In this document: piece by piece, positions 45,245 through 53,619 of the stretch
Position numbering within the stretch: the stretch's first letter is position 1
How the letters are laid out: every line of letters starts with the position of its first letter
Program-made: the position numbers and the translations under genes
Notes under the pieces: model-generated
What the model saw: the letters and a program-made list of their open reading frames with translations, nothing else
Databases searched by the model: none
What the model was told of the DNA's origin: nothing
Assembly (NCBI RefSeq): GCF_009363075.1
Contig: NZ_CP045293.1
Span: 2,852,001-2,916,000 of the forward strand
Source of the DNA: Paenibacillus guangzhouensis
Lineage (GTDB): Bacteria; Bacillota; Bacilli; Paenibacillales; Paenibacillaceae
DNA: 64,000 nucleotides
Direction of reading: 5' to 3'

Positions 45245-46093
45245 ATGAAAACAACTATCGCAGGTCAACAAATTTGCTTCTACGGCGCAGGTTCGATTGC
45301 GGAAGCGATCGTACGCGGCTTGCTCGATAAAAATATCGCCACGCCTGAGCAGATCACATTGCTCAATCGGCAGAATCAAATTCGTCTTCAAGAGCTTGAA
45401 GCACGCTACCACGTTCAGACAACGAACGAACAAGCAGCCAAAGAACAAGCTTTACGCGATGCATCGATCATCGTGCTGGCCATGAAACCGAAGGATGCAG
45501 CCGAGGCCTTATTGGAGATACGCCCGCTCGTCAATCCCCAACAACTGATCATTTCGGTCATCGCTGGATTATCGATTGGCACGATGCAAGAACTACTGGA
45601 CGCCCACAATCCGATCGTACGTACGATGCCGAATACATCGAGCACCATTGGTCTTGGAGCAACCGGCATGTGCTTCTCATCAAGCGTTAATGCCATACAG
45701 CAACAGATCGCGCTGAATATGTTCGAAGCCATCGGCGTCGTCAGCATTGTCGAGGAGAATCAGATGGATATCGTGACGGGCGTATCTGGCAGTGGACCTG
45801 CGTATGTCTATTATTTGATCGAATCGATGATCGCAGCCGGCATTCATGGGGGACTATCGAACGAGCAGGCGAGAAATCTGACCATACAAACGCTAATCGG
45901 CGCTGCACATATGGTACAATCTACAGGTGAAGACCCAGCTGAACTTAGACGGAAAGTGACCTCCCCGGGAGGAACTACGCAAGCAGCTATAGAAACACTA
46001 CAATCATTTCATTTCACCGAAGCACTCATGACGGCAATACAACGCGCTGCGGATCGTGCAGGTGAGATGGGTGCTCTGATCGGGAGGAAATAA
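45245..46093 (+). CDS. proC: Pyrroline-5-carboxylate reductase
   Basis: Final enzyme of proline synthesis. The 282-residue protein begins with the NADPH-binding fold FYGAGSIAEAIVRGLL (about 12-27) and has the family signature GSGPAYVYYLIESM and the C-terminal SPGGTTQAAIETL segment. Third gene of the T-box-controlled unit, 53 bases behind proA. In Bacillus such extra ProC copies (ProI) are also under T-box control. The next gene, mtnW, starts only 5 bases after its stop, so it must share the transcript. Confidence 0.96.
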   Translation: MKTTIAGQQICFYGAGSIAEAIVRGLLDKNIATPEQITLLNRQNQIRLQELEARYHVQTTNEQAAKEQALRDASIIVLAMKPKDAAEALLEIRPLVNPQQLIISVIAGLSIGTMQELLDAHNPIVRTMPNTSSTIGLGATGMCFSSSVNAIQQQIALNMFEAIGVVSIVEENQMDIVTGVSGSGPAYVYYLIESMIAAGIHGGLSNEQARNLTIQTLIGAAHMVQSTGEDPAELRRKVTSPGGTTQAAIETLQSFHFTEALMTAIQRAADRAGEMGALIGRK

Positions 46094-46098
46094 GGAAA

Positions 46099-47316
46099 AT
46101 GAGACAGACATGTATCGCAACCTACCGCTGCTATGATGACAAAGCTGATTTCAACAAAAAAGCTGTATCCATTGCTGTCGGATTAACCGTCGGAAGCTGG
46201 ACAGAACTGCCTGAAGCAAAGAAAAAAGAGATGGAGCGCCATTTGGGTCAAGTCGTTCAAGTGATAGAATATCCTGCTACAGAAGCGAATGAACGGTATG
46301 CGGATATTCAAATCGCCTATCCTGACATCAACTTCAGCCGCGATATTCCTGCACTGCTCGTGACGGTATTCGGCAAGCTGTCGATGGACGGCAAAATCAA
46401 ATTGATGGATCTCGATCTCTCAGACAATTTCTTGTCAGCTTTCCCAGGTCCGAAATTCGGGATCGAGGGCATTCGCAATCTACTCGGCGTGAACGATCGA
46501 CCTCTGCTCATGAGCATCTTCAAGTCTGTGATCGGCCATGATTTGGACGGTCTGCGTGAACAATTCTACCAGCAAGCGCTTGGCGGTGTGGATCTGATCA
46601 AAGACGATGAGATACTATTCGAAAATCCGCTTACGCCGATCGAACGTCGTGTCCAAGTGTGCATGGCGGCGGCGAAGCAAGCCGAAGAACAGACAGGCAA
46701 GAAGCTGCTCTATGCCGTCAATCTTACCGGACCCACGTCTAAACTTGCGGATCAAGCACGGAAAGCCATTGATGCTGGCGCGAATGCGCTGCTCTTCAAT
46801 GTGTTGTCTTATGGATTCGACGTGCTGCATGAACTAAGCTCAGATGCATCGATTAACATTCCTATCGCTGCGCATCCAGCGCTTGCAGGTGCATTCTATC
46901 CTTCACAGCATTACGGAATCGCTGCCCCGCTCTTGCTCGGGAAGCTGATGCGGGTCGCTGGTGCGGATTTATCCCTCTTCCCTTCACCGTATGGCTCGGT
47001 TGTGATGCCGAAGGAAGAGAATATGGGCATTCGCGATGCACTATTAAGCGGCAAGCTCCCGCTCCGCACGACGATGCCGGTACCATCGGCTGGGATCCAT
47101 CCTGGTCTTGTCCCGCTCATCCTGCGTGATTTCGGACGCGAAGTGGTCGTTAATGCAGGCGGCGGTGTTCATGGTCACCCGCAAGGTGCAGCAGCTGGAG
47201 GCCGAGCTTTCAATCAAGCAATTGACGCGACGCTCCAAGGTATTACTTTGCAGGATTACGCTGCATCCCACCCAGAACTTCAAGCAGCAATTGATATCTG
47301 GGGGGTTCGATCCTAA
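46099..47316 (+). CDS. mtnW: 2,3-diketo-5-methylthiopentyl-1-phosphate enolase (RuBisCO-like)
   Basis: MtnW is a RuBisCO-like protein that enolises diketo-methylthiopentyl phosphate in methionine salvage. The 405-residue chain has the N-terminal RuBisCO-like alpha/beta domain and a TIM barrel with the metal-site motif GGVDLIKDDE (about 172-181), ALLFNVLSYGFD, and NAGGGVHGHPQGAAAGG near the end. It lacks the extra conserved residues for carboxylation expected of true RuBisCO in this subfamily. It follows proC by 5 bases and overlaps mtnX by one base, so translation is coupled. Metabolically unrelated to proline, which makes the operon odd. Confidence 0.95.
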   Translation: MRQTCIATYRCYDDKADFNKKAVSIAVGLTVGSWTELPEAKKKEMERHLGQVVQVIEYPATEANERYADIQIAYPDINFSRDIPALLVTVFGKLSMDGKIKLMDLDLSDNFLSAFPGPKFGIEGIRNLLGVNDRPLLMSIFKSVIGHDLDGLREQFYQQALGGVDLIKDDEILFENPLTPIERRVQVCMAAAKQAEEQTGKKLLYAVNLTGPTSKLADQARKAIDAGANALLFNVLSYGFDVLHELSSDASINIPIAAHPALAGAFYPSQHYGIAAPLLLGKLMRVAGADLSLFPSPYGSVVMPKEENMGIRDALLSGKLPLRTTMPVPSAGIHPGLVPLILRDFGREVVVNAGGGVHGHPQGAAAGGRAFNQAIDATLQGITLQDYAASHPELQAAIDIWGVRS

Positions 47317-47999
47317 TGCAGAACCAAGCCAAACAGCCCGTCGTCTTCTGCGATTTCGACGGCACGATCACCATCAACGACAATATTGTCGCGATCATTC
47401 AGCACTTTGACCCCCCGGGTTGGAAAGCGATCGTTGACGATGTCATTGCTGAACGCAAGTCGGTTCGTGCAGGGGTTGGTGAGATGTTCCGCCTACTGCC
47501 AACGTCGCGGCGTGAAGAAATTACCCGATTCGCGATCGATCAAGTTCAAATTCGACCCGGCTTCGCTGAATTCCTTGCATTCTGCAAAGAACAGAACATT
47601 GAGTTCTATGTGACGAGCGGCGGCATTGATTTCTTTATTTATCCTATCTTGGCTCGTTTCGATATTCCGAAAGAACGCATCTTCTGCAACGCCAGCGATT
47701 TCTCTGGCTCGCATATCGAAATTTTATGGCCGAATGCCTGCGATGACGCTTGCGACAATGACTGCGGCATGTGCAAGACGAAGATTATTCGTTCCTTCTC
47801 ACAGAGCGCATATGACCGATACATTATTGGCGACAGCATTACTGATTTTGCAGGAGCGAAGTTGGTTGAACATGTCTACTCCCGTTCCCACCTTACAACG
47901 AAATGTGAACAGCTCGGATTAGCGCATGTTCCCTACCATGATTTCTTTGACATTATCCGTCACATGGAAACGATGAAAGTTGGTGCAGCATTATCATGA
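47316..47999 (+). CDS. mtnX: 2-hydroxy-3-keto-5-methylthiopentenyl-1-phosphate phosphatase
   Basis: MtnX is a HAD-superfamily phosphatase that acts on the product of MtnW. The 227-residue protein begins with the catalytic DFDGT motif (about 15-19) and has a Thr-Ser-Gly motif II and the GDSITDFAGAK motif III region. A Cys-rich loop (CDDACDNDCGMCK, about 145-157) is typical of Bacillus-type MtnX. Start and stop overlap both neighbours (TAATG with mtnW, ATGA with mtnB), giving a tight mtnWXB unit. Confidence 0.95.
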   Translation: MQNQAKQPVVFCDFDGTITINDNIVAIIQHFDPPGWKAIVDDVIAERKSVRAGVGEMFRLLPTSRREEITRFAIDQVQIRPGFAEFLAFCKEQNIEFYVTSGGIDFFIYPILARFDIPKERIFCNASDFSGSHIEILWPNACDDACDNDCGMCKTKIIRSFSQSAYDRYIIGDSITDFAGAKLVEHVYSRSHLTTKCEQLGLAHVPYHDFFDIIRHMETMKVGAALS

Positions 48000-48640
48000 C
48001 ATTTGCAAGTATTCCATTAGAACAGAAGCAGCGTGCATTACAGGAACTACGTGAGATTAAGACCCAGTTCGCCGCAAGACATTGGTTCCCTGGCACGAGC
48101 GGTAACCTATCCATTCGTGTCGGTGAGCATGCTTCGGACGATTTCCACTTCGCGATTACCGCGAGCGGCAAAGATAAATCTGTCAATACGCCGGAGGATT
48201 TCTTATTCGTGGACGCGGCAGGTATACCCGTTGAAGCGACGAGTCTAAAACCAAGCGCGGAGACACTCATCCATTGCGAAATCTATCGGATGACAGGCTG
48301 CGGTGCGATATTCCATGTTCACACGGTCTTCAATAATATCGTCTCTGAGCTATTCCAAGAACGCGGATCGATTCCCGTCAAAGGCGTTGAATTGATCAAG
48401 GCCTTCAACATCTGGACAGAAGACGCCGAGATTGAGATTCCGATCGTACCAAATTTCGCACATATCCCGAGCATCGTCCCGCATGTGACCGAGAAGCTCA
48501 ATCCGCAAATTCCCGGTATTATTCTGCGTAACCACGGCATCTATGCTTGGGGTGCGAATGCATTCGAAGCGAAACGCCATCTGGAAGCCTTCGAATTTCT
48601 ATTCGAATACGTCTATCGTTGGGAGCTGCTTAAACGTTAA
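47996..48640 (+). CDS. mtnB: Methylthioribulose-1-phosphate dehydratase
   Basis: MtnB, a class II aldolase-like zinc enzyme, removes water from methylthioribulose phosphate upstream of MtnW in the pathway. The 214-residue protein has the metal His pair in IFHVHTVFNNIVS and a third ligand in NHGIYAWG, and the phosphate-binding GTSGNLSIR at the N-terminus. It is the last gene of the unit and is followed by a strong terminator. The other salvage genes (mtnK, mtnA, mtnD) are not in the window. Confidence 0.95.
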   Translation: MTFASIPLEQKQRALQELREIKTQFAARHWFPGTSGNLSIRVGEHASDDFHFAITASGKDKSVNTPEDFLFVDAAGIPVEATSLKPSAETLIHCEIYRMTGCGAIFHVHTVFNNIVSELFQERGSIPVKGVELIKAFNIWTEDAEIEIPIVPNFAHIPSIVPHVTEKLNPQIPGIILRNHGIYAWGANAFEAKRHLEAFEFLFEYVYRWELLKR

Positions 48641-48667
48641 ACGGACAAATAGCATATCATCCATCTC

Positions 48668-48694
48668 GAAGGGGCACATTGCCCCTTCTTTTTC
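48668..48694 (+). terminator. Terminator of the pro-mtn operon
   Basis: GAAGGGGCA / TGCCCCTTC with a 3-base loop (48668-48688) followed by TTTTT. Confidence 0.9.
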
Positions 48695-48953
48695 ATTCCA
48701 CTCCCGCATTTCCCTTCCATCCTCCACCTCACGGGTAATTTCAAGCGACAACGCTCACACTATAGCCATGATCCGCGCATTCCTATGAGACCATCCAATT
48801 CTCCCATGACCGTACCATCCATGTTCAACAGATTGCTATAGATTCGACATGTTTTTGATGAAAAGTAGAGCACGCGATAGACTTGCCGAATGATATGATG
48901 AGAATGATTTCGTGACATAACTCACACTTAATTCAAGGCTAGGAGGTGCAATC
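48695..48953. other. Gene-free stretch before the MocR gene
   Basis: About 260 bases with no credible reading frame in either strand, lying between the pro-mtn terminator and the MocR-type gene. It must hold the promoter of that gene, and MocR regulators often bind direct repeats just upstream of themselves, but I could not pick one with confidence. The AGGAGG site of the next gene is at its right end. Confidence 0.5.
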
Positions 48954-50393
48954 ATGTGGAAGCCCGACCGTAACAGCAGCCTTCCTATCTATCAACAAAT
49001 TGCCGATGAAATCGAACAACGAATATCCTATGGGGAATTCCCGCCAGGAAGCCTGCTTCCTTCCGAACGCAAATTAGCGGAGCAGCTAGGGGTGAACCGA
49101 AGCACGGTAATTCTCGCTTATGCGGAGCTTCGAGCTCTAGGCATTATCGAGAGTCGTACGGGTAGCGGCACAAGAGTAAGCAAATATAAATGGACAGCGA
49201 CGCCGAAGCATACGCCGAACTGGCATCGATATGTGGAGGGCGGCAGCTTTCTGCCGAATCTGCCTTTCTTGCGCCGCATCCGCGAAGCGCTTCAACAAGA
49301 TAATACATTAATTGATTTTGCGAGTGGCGAACTGGGAGCAGATATTTCACCCGTAGCGGAAATCAATATGCTTATGGCTGAGCATCATCACACGGAATAT
49401 CTCGGATACAACAACCCCCAAGGGTTCATTCCGCTGCGCGAATCACTCGTAGATTATTTAAGCCAGTATCGCGGGATTCAGACGACGGAATCCTCTATCC
49501 TCATCACGTCCGGATCTCAGCAGTCCTTATACTTGATTACACAATGTCTGCTAACGCCCGGTGATGCTGTTGCGATTGAAGATCCATCGTATTGTTATTC
49601 GCTGCCGATGTTCCAATCCGCAGGCCTGCGGCTGTTCCGACTTCCCGTTGATCAGCATGGCGCCAAGCCTGAGGATGTTCGCTCACTCTATAAAAAACAT
49701 CGGATCAAAATGGTGTTTTTGAATCCGAATTATCAGAATCCCACTGGTGTGCGTCTCGCGCCCGAACGCAGAAATGAACTTCTCCAGGTGGCAAGTGAAT
49801 TAGGCCTTCCCATCGTAGAGGATGATCCGTTCAGCTTAACTTCCTATGACGGCGTGCCGCCCATGCCGCTCAAATCCATGGACACGGTGGGATCTATACT
49901 GTACATTGGTTCCTTCTCCAAAATCGCAGCTTCGGGGTTACGCGTTGGGTGGATGGTTGCTCCTCATTCCGTTGTGGAGCGGCTCGCGGATGCAAGGCAA
50001 CAAATGGATTACGGACTCAGTGTCGTACCTCAGAAGGTCGCCGCGCAGTTCTTGAATTCACCGTTATTCCCGCCGCATCTGGATCGATTGCGTATGAATC
50101 TCCAGTATAAACGGGATTTAGTGATCGAAGCCCTTCAGAAGGAGCTCCTAGGACTTGTCGAATTCTCCATCCCGCAAGGTGGACTGCATCTCTGGTGCAA
50201 GGTCATTCCGAAGGTCAACGATCACAAGCTGCTAGAGGAAGCCATTCGCCGCGGCGTCGTCTTCGTGCCCGGCAGTGTTTACGGGTCGGATTCAGGGTAT
50301 GTACGCTTCACTTATGCAAGACCTAACACAGAGGACATCGTCCAAGGCATTTCTCATTTTGCTGCTGCACTTCGCAGCGTGCTAGCCAAATAA
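48954..50393 (+). CDS. MocR-type GntR regulator with aminotransferase domain
   Basis: A 479-residue fusion regulator of the MocR/GabR/PdxR group. The N-terminal 75 residues form a GntR winged helix (LLPSERKLAEQLGVNRSTVI). The rest is an aminotransferase class I fold with the PLP-binding Lys in GSFSKIAASGLRVGWM (about residue 323), the NPNYQNPTGVR motif and QQMDYGLS. In this family PLP or amino-acid adducts are sensed rather than turned over. No divergent or adjacent target gene is apparent, so its regulon is unknown. Shares a two-way terminator with sco. Confidence 0.92.
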   Translation: MWKPDRNSSLPIYQQIADEIEQRISYGEFPPGSLLPSERKLAEQLGVNRSTVILAYAELRALGIIESRTGSGTRVSKYKWTATPKHTPNWHRYVEGGSFLPNLPFLRRIREALQQDNTLIDFASGELGADISPVAEINMLMAEHHHTEYLGYNNPQGFIPLRESLVDYLSQYRGIQTTESSILITSGSQQSLYLITQCLLTPGDAVAIEDPSYCYSLPMFQSAGLRLFRLPVDQHGAKPEDVRSLYKKHRIKMVFLNPNYQNPTGVRLAPERRNELLQVASELGLPIVEDDPFSLTSYDGVPPMPLKSMDTVGSILYIGSFSKIAASGLRVGWMVAPHSVVERLADARQQMDYGLSVVPQKVAAQFLNSPLFPPHLDRLRMNLQYKRDLVIEALQKELLGLVEFSIPQGGLHLWCKVIPKVNDHKLLEEAIRRGVVFVPGSVYGSDSGYVRFTYARPNTEDIVQGISHFAAALRSVLAK

Positions 50394-50448
50394 AAAGGTG
50401 ACTGAAGCTTCTCGCAATGTGCGCAAACGCTTCGGTCACCTTTTTATT
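50394..50448. terminator. Two-way terminator
   Basis: AAAGGTGACTGAAGC and GCTTCGGTCACCTTT (50394-50445) form a 15-base stem with one G-T pair and a 20-base loop, with T's on the right and A's on the left. It separates the converging MocR and sco genes. Confidence 0.88.
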
Positions 50449-50458
50449 ATGGATCTCA

Positions 50459-51034
50459 TTATCCTTGCAGTGCCTTAATATCTTTGATGATTTGATCATA
50501 TGGCGTATCGGTCATTCCATCGTATTTGGCCACGACATTACCTTCGGCATTGACCAGATAGAATGACGTACCATGAATCACTTGATCCGATGCTTGATCC
50601 TTCGCGATCGCAGATCGGAATGATTTCAGCACAAATGTCTTGATCGTGTTAAAATCATACCCTGTTAACGCATGCCAATTAGAGAAATCGGCATTGAATT
50701 TAGATAAGTAGCTTTTCAGCGCAGCAGGATCATCCCGCTCCGGATCAACGGAAAATGAGACTAATTCCGCTTCGACTCCCTCCGCCTTTAACCGCTTTTG
50801 CAAATCGGCCATATTGGCGGTCATGGTCGGACAGACGGTGGAGCAGTACGTGAACACCAAGTCTGCCACCCACACTTTACCGCGCAAATCTTCCAAGGAT
50901 AGCAGCTTCTCGTCCTGATTCATGAACTGAAAGGGCTCCACCGGCATATTCAGCTGCTTAGCCTTGCCTTGGCCGCACGCCGCGAAGATGAGCATCATTA
51001 TAATGATTATTACGCATAAGCTTGCTCTTTTCAC
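50459..51034 (-). CDS. SCO1/SenC-family copper chaperone lipoprotein
   Basis: A 191-residue exported lipoprotein (lipobox FAACG near residue 20) with a thioredoxin-like fold. The copper ligands are the C-x3-C motif in YCSTVCPTM (about 67-75) and a His in VIHGTSFYL. SCO proteins deliver copper to the CuA site of cytochrome c oxidase subunit II, or act as thiol reductases. Here the linked oxidase subunit II has no CuA site, so another role, or service to an oxidase encoded elsewhere, must be considered. It is separated from the cytochrome c gene by the interspersed repeat. Confidence 0.9.
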   Translation of the reverse strand: MKRASLCVIIIIMMLIFAACGQGKAKQLNMPVEPFQFMNQDEKLLSLEDLRGKVWVADLVFTYCSTVCPTMTANMADLQKRLKAEGVEAELVSFSVDPERDDPAALKSYLSKFNADFSNWHALTGYDFNTIKTFVLKSFRSAIAKDQASDQVIHGTSFYLVNAEGNVVAKYDGMTDTPYDQIIKDIKALQG

Positions 51035-51060
51035 CCATACTCCCTCCTATTTATTGCGTG

Positions 51061-51434
51061 TTCAAAAAGTCGGCATTTCAGCACCTGAGAGTTTTCGCAG
51101 AAAACTTGCATCGTAAGAGTTCGCTCAGGTTGCGAGAGCTTGAAGAGCCTATGCTTCCGTAGCGCGTTTTTCTTCGAAAAACTTTCAGGAACGGAGTTTA
51201 GGCAAAACCTAAATGAGTACCTGAAATGTTTCTGAAGGAAACATGCTTCGTAAGCGTAAACGCTTCGAAGGTGAACGCAAGATTCGATGTCGATTATGCT
51301 TCTTGAATGACTTCGTGATGTATAAACCTTTATCGAAGCAAATCCTCGATGAGCGACCGCGTCCGTAATGTAGGTTTAGACGCCAATCAGAAAGTAAGTC
51401 ACTTTCTGATGCGGACAAATGATAACTTTTTGAA
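51061..51434 (-). repeat. Hairpin-rich interspersed repeat, copy B
   Basis: A 374-base element with perfect 10-base terminal inverted repeats (TTCAAAAAGT at 51061-51070, ACTTTTTGAA at 51425-51434). Inside is a chain of hairpins: for example ATCAGAAAGT/ACTTTCTGAT (51386-51410), GTTTTTC/GAAAAAC (51165-51183), ATGTTTC/GAAACAT (51227-51245) and TTTAGG/CCTAAA (51197-51214). It shares long blocks with copy A at 26.05 kb, in reverse orientation. It lies precisely between the cytochrome c stop and the sco ribosome binding site. No open frame fits a protein. Confidence 0.8.
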
Positions 51435-51447
51435 TAACTTTTTATAG

Positions 51448-51783
51448 CTATTTCTGTTTGGATAGCCATTGTGTTAGCGCATCGATCTCCTCGCTGTTTA
51501 AGGCTTTCTCGAACGCTGGCATGCCTTTGGTACCATCATGGATAATGGTGTAGAGCTGCTCGTTAGACAATTTTGTGCCGATCTCTTGCAAACTCGGTCC
51601 AACTCTGCCACTCAGGTCAGCCGCATGGCAGGATAGACAGGACTTTTTATATAATGCAACGGCACTGGCATCTTCCGGAGCGATCGTCTGGGAATCCACC
51701 ACTTGTGTATTCGTACTTGGTCCACACGCAGGCAGAACGAGTAGAATCAACAATATGAGCGATATTGTCAGTTTTGCCTTCAT
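51448..51783 (-). CDS. Small c-type cytochrome lipoprotein
   Basis: A 111-residue exported lipoprotein with a lipobox (LPACG, about residue 20), then one c-type haem domain: the haem-attachment motif CLSCH (about 54-58) and the Met ligand in GTKGMPAFEK. This is the size and layout of Bacillus cytochrome c551 (CccB type). The ATG at 51783 has a GGAGGAA site, better than an earlier in-frame start. It follows ctaB with about 20 bases between, within the oxidase operon. Its presence beside a quinol oxidase, which needs no cytochrome c, is notable. Confidence 0.93.
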   Translation of the reverse strand: MKAKLTISLILLILLVLPACGPSTNTQVVDSQTIAPEDASAVALYKKSCLSCHAADLSGRVGPSLQEIGTKLSNEQLYTIIHDGTKGMPAFEKALNSEEIDALTQWLSKQK

Positions 51784-51805
51784 ACAATTCCTCCAACCTT
51801 CTGCA

Positions 51806-52669
51806 TTAAAATGGACGTCCTGCCGTATCGACAATCATCATCACAAAGACAACCATCAAATAATTCACCGAGATCAGGAAATTGGTTCTCGCCCATTTCT
51901 CCGTATTGGCTGATGACGTGCCACGCGCCGTATGCCATGCCCACACCAGACCCGCTGCCATGGAGACCGCGAGAAAAATGAGTCCTGCATAGCCATACAT
52001 GTAGATCATAATCACGGTAGGAAGCAGTAGGACAACGTAAGGTATCATTTGCAGCTTCGTCCGTCGTACGCCCTTCTCAACCGGGAGCAGCGGGAATCCC
52101 GCCGCCCGATACTCCTCTACCCGCCGAATCGCTAGCGACCAGAAATGTGCCGGCTGCCAGAGGAACAGCAGCGCGAATAATAGAACCGCGCCGGCATCTA
52201 CCTCATTCGTATAAGCACAATAGCCGATGATCGGCGGCATCGCACCAGAAATTCCACCGATGGATGTGCTCCATGTCGATGTCCGCTTGAGCCACATCGT
52301 ATATACAATCATATAGACGAACATGCCTAGGAGACCGAGCCATCCGCATAGCACGTTGACTTTGGCGAAAAGAATCCATTCACCGCATACCCCAAGCACG
52401 AGTGCGTAAATCCATGCGAGGCGTCTGTTCAAGCGACCGGCTGCCAAAGGCCGATCCTTCGTCCGAATCATTCGCTGGTCCAGCTTCCAATCCCATACAT
52501 TGTTCATGACGCACGAGGAAGCCATCGTAAATACGGTGCCTAACAGCACCCACCATAATTCCGTCCAGTTCACCATCCAACGGGATGCAAGCCAATACCC
52601 GCCAAACGCAGCGATAAGATTCAGTTGAAGGATACGCGGCTTCGTCAGTTCGATCCAATCTCTCATCAT
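51806..52669 (-). CDS. ctaB: Protohaem IX farnesyltransferase (haem O synthase)
   Basis: CtaB (CyoE) adds the farnesyl tail to haem B, giving haem O for the oxidase. It is a membrane protein with about nine hydrophobic segments and the prenyl-diphosphate-binding Asp-rich motif NNVWDWKLDQRMIRTKDRPL (second-loop region). The start ATG at 52669 overlaps the qoxD stop (ATGA), so it is translationally coupled. It directly follows the four oxidase subunit genes, in keeping with its role in making haem A together with CtaA. Confidence 0.95.
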   Translation of the reverse strand: MMRDWIELTKPRILQLNLIAAFGGYWLASRWMVNWTELWWVLLGTVFTMASSCVMNNVWDWKLDQRMIRTKDRPLAAGRLNRRLAWIYALVLGVCGEWILFAKVNVLCGWLGLLGMFVYMIVYTMWLKRTSTWSTSIGGISGAMPPIIGYCAYTNEVDAGAVLLFALLFLWQPAHFWSLAIRRVEEYRAAGFPLLPVEKGVRRTKLQMIPYVVLLLPTVIMIYMYGYAGLIFLAVSMAAGLVWAWHTARGTSSANTEKWARTNFLISVNYLMVVFVMMIVDTAGRPF

Positions 52670-52992
52670 ATCGCTACCATATTGTACATCATGATCCACA
52701 TGGAACCGACGACGATCACGAGCAGAATAATTAGGCCGAGGATCAACGACAGCAGGTTATAGCGCGGTTTGTCTTCCTCACGCAAATGCATGAAGAAGAT
52801 CAATTGAACAGCAAGCTGTAGAACCGCTGTAATCATCAGGACGATGCTGCTCGCCTTCCCGGCAAGCCAACCATTCATCACCACAGCGATCGGAATGATC
52901 GTGAGTAGAATGGAGAACACGAATCCGATCGTGTACGATTTCAAAGAACCATGCGCTTTCGAATCATGAGAAGCGTGCGTCTCGTGCTGCAT
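52666..52992 (-). CDS. qoxD: Quinol oxidase subunit IV
   Basis: A 108-residue membrane protein with three hydrophobic segments (about 22-42, 48-70 and 80-105), typical of bacterial oxidase subunit IV (QoxD/CyoD). The segment QLAVQLIFFMHLREEDKPRYN between helices two and three is characteristic (only the position is given here: about 61-81). The N-terminus is His-rich. It starts on the base before the qoxC stop region and is coupled to ctaB by a 4-base overlap. It helps assembly of the CuB site in CyoABCD. Confidence 0.93.
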   Translation of the reverse strand: MQHETHASHDSKAHGSLKSYTIGFVFSILLTIIPIAVVMNGWLAGKASSIVLMITAVLQLAVQLIFFMHLREEDKPRYNLLSLILGLIILLVIVVGSMWIMMYNMVAI

Positions 52993-53619
52993 TTAGCTCA
53001 CCCCCATGAGATAGACAATCGTGAAGACGAAGATCCAAACCACATCAAGGAAATGCCAGAATAAACTGATCACATTCACCTTACGCTTCGTAACCGGAGT
53101 AATCCCACGCTTCGCAATCTGAATCATCAATGCGACCATCCAGACGAGTCCGAGTAGAACGTGAAGCCCGTGCGTGCCGACCAACGTAAAGAAAGCCGAG
53201 AGGAACGCACTCGTACTGATCGTCGCTCCTTCATTCACGAGATGGGTAAATTCATTGATCTCCATAATAATAAACGTCGCGCCAAGCGCAACCGTCGCAC
53301 CCAGCCAGCCCAGTAACGCGTTACGATTGCCTTTATGCATCGCAAGCACGGCAAGGCCGCTCGTATAGCTGCTCGTTAATAGAATGAAGGTACTTGCGAT
53401 GATCCCTCCCATTTGGAAAAGATCTTTCGGCCCGGGCCCTCCATTCGTGTTACCCTGTAATACAATATACGTAGCGAACAAGGTACCGAAAATAATGACA
53501 TCGGTCATCAGGTAGATCCAGAAGCCGAAGGTACGCATTTCCTCCATGTCCGGGTGATCATGATGCTCCGCTTGAGACAGCTGATGCTCTATTTTGCCTG
53601 CATTGTGTAATTGAGCCAT
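52993..53619 (-). CDS. qoxC: Quinol oxidase subunit III
   Basis: A 208-residue membrane protein with five hydrophobic segments, matching the short bacterial form of oxidase subunit III (CyoC/QoxC). It has the family stretch FGFWIYLMTDVIIFGTLFATY (about 31-50) and, near the end, SLFWHFLDVVWIFVFTIVYL. The start codon overlaps the qoxB stop by one base (TAATG), showing tight coupling in the operon. Confidence 0.95.
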   Translation of the reverse strand: MAQLHNAGKIEHQLSQAEHHDHPDMEEMRTFGFWIYLMTDVIIFGTLFATYIVLQGNTNGGPGPKDLFQMGGIIASTFILLTSSYTSGLAVLAMHKGNRNALLGWLGATVALGATFIIMEINEFTHLVNEGATISTSAFLSAFFTLVGTHGLHVLLGLVWMVALMIQIAKRGITPVTKRKVNVISLFWHFLDVVWIFVFTIVYLMGVS

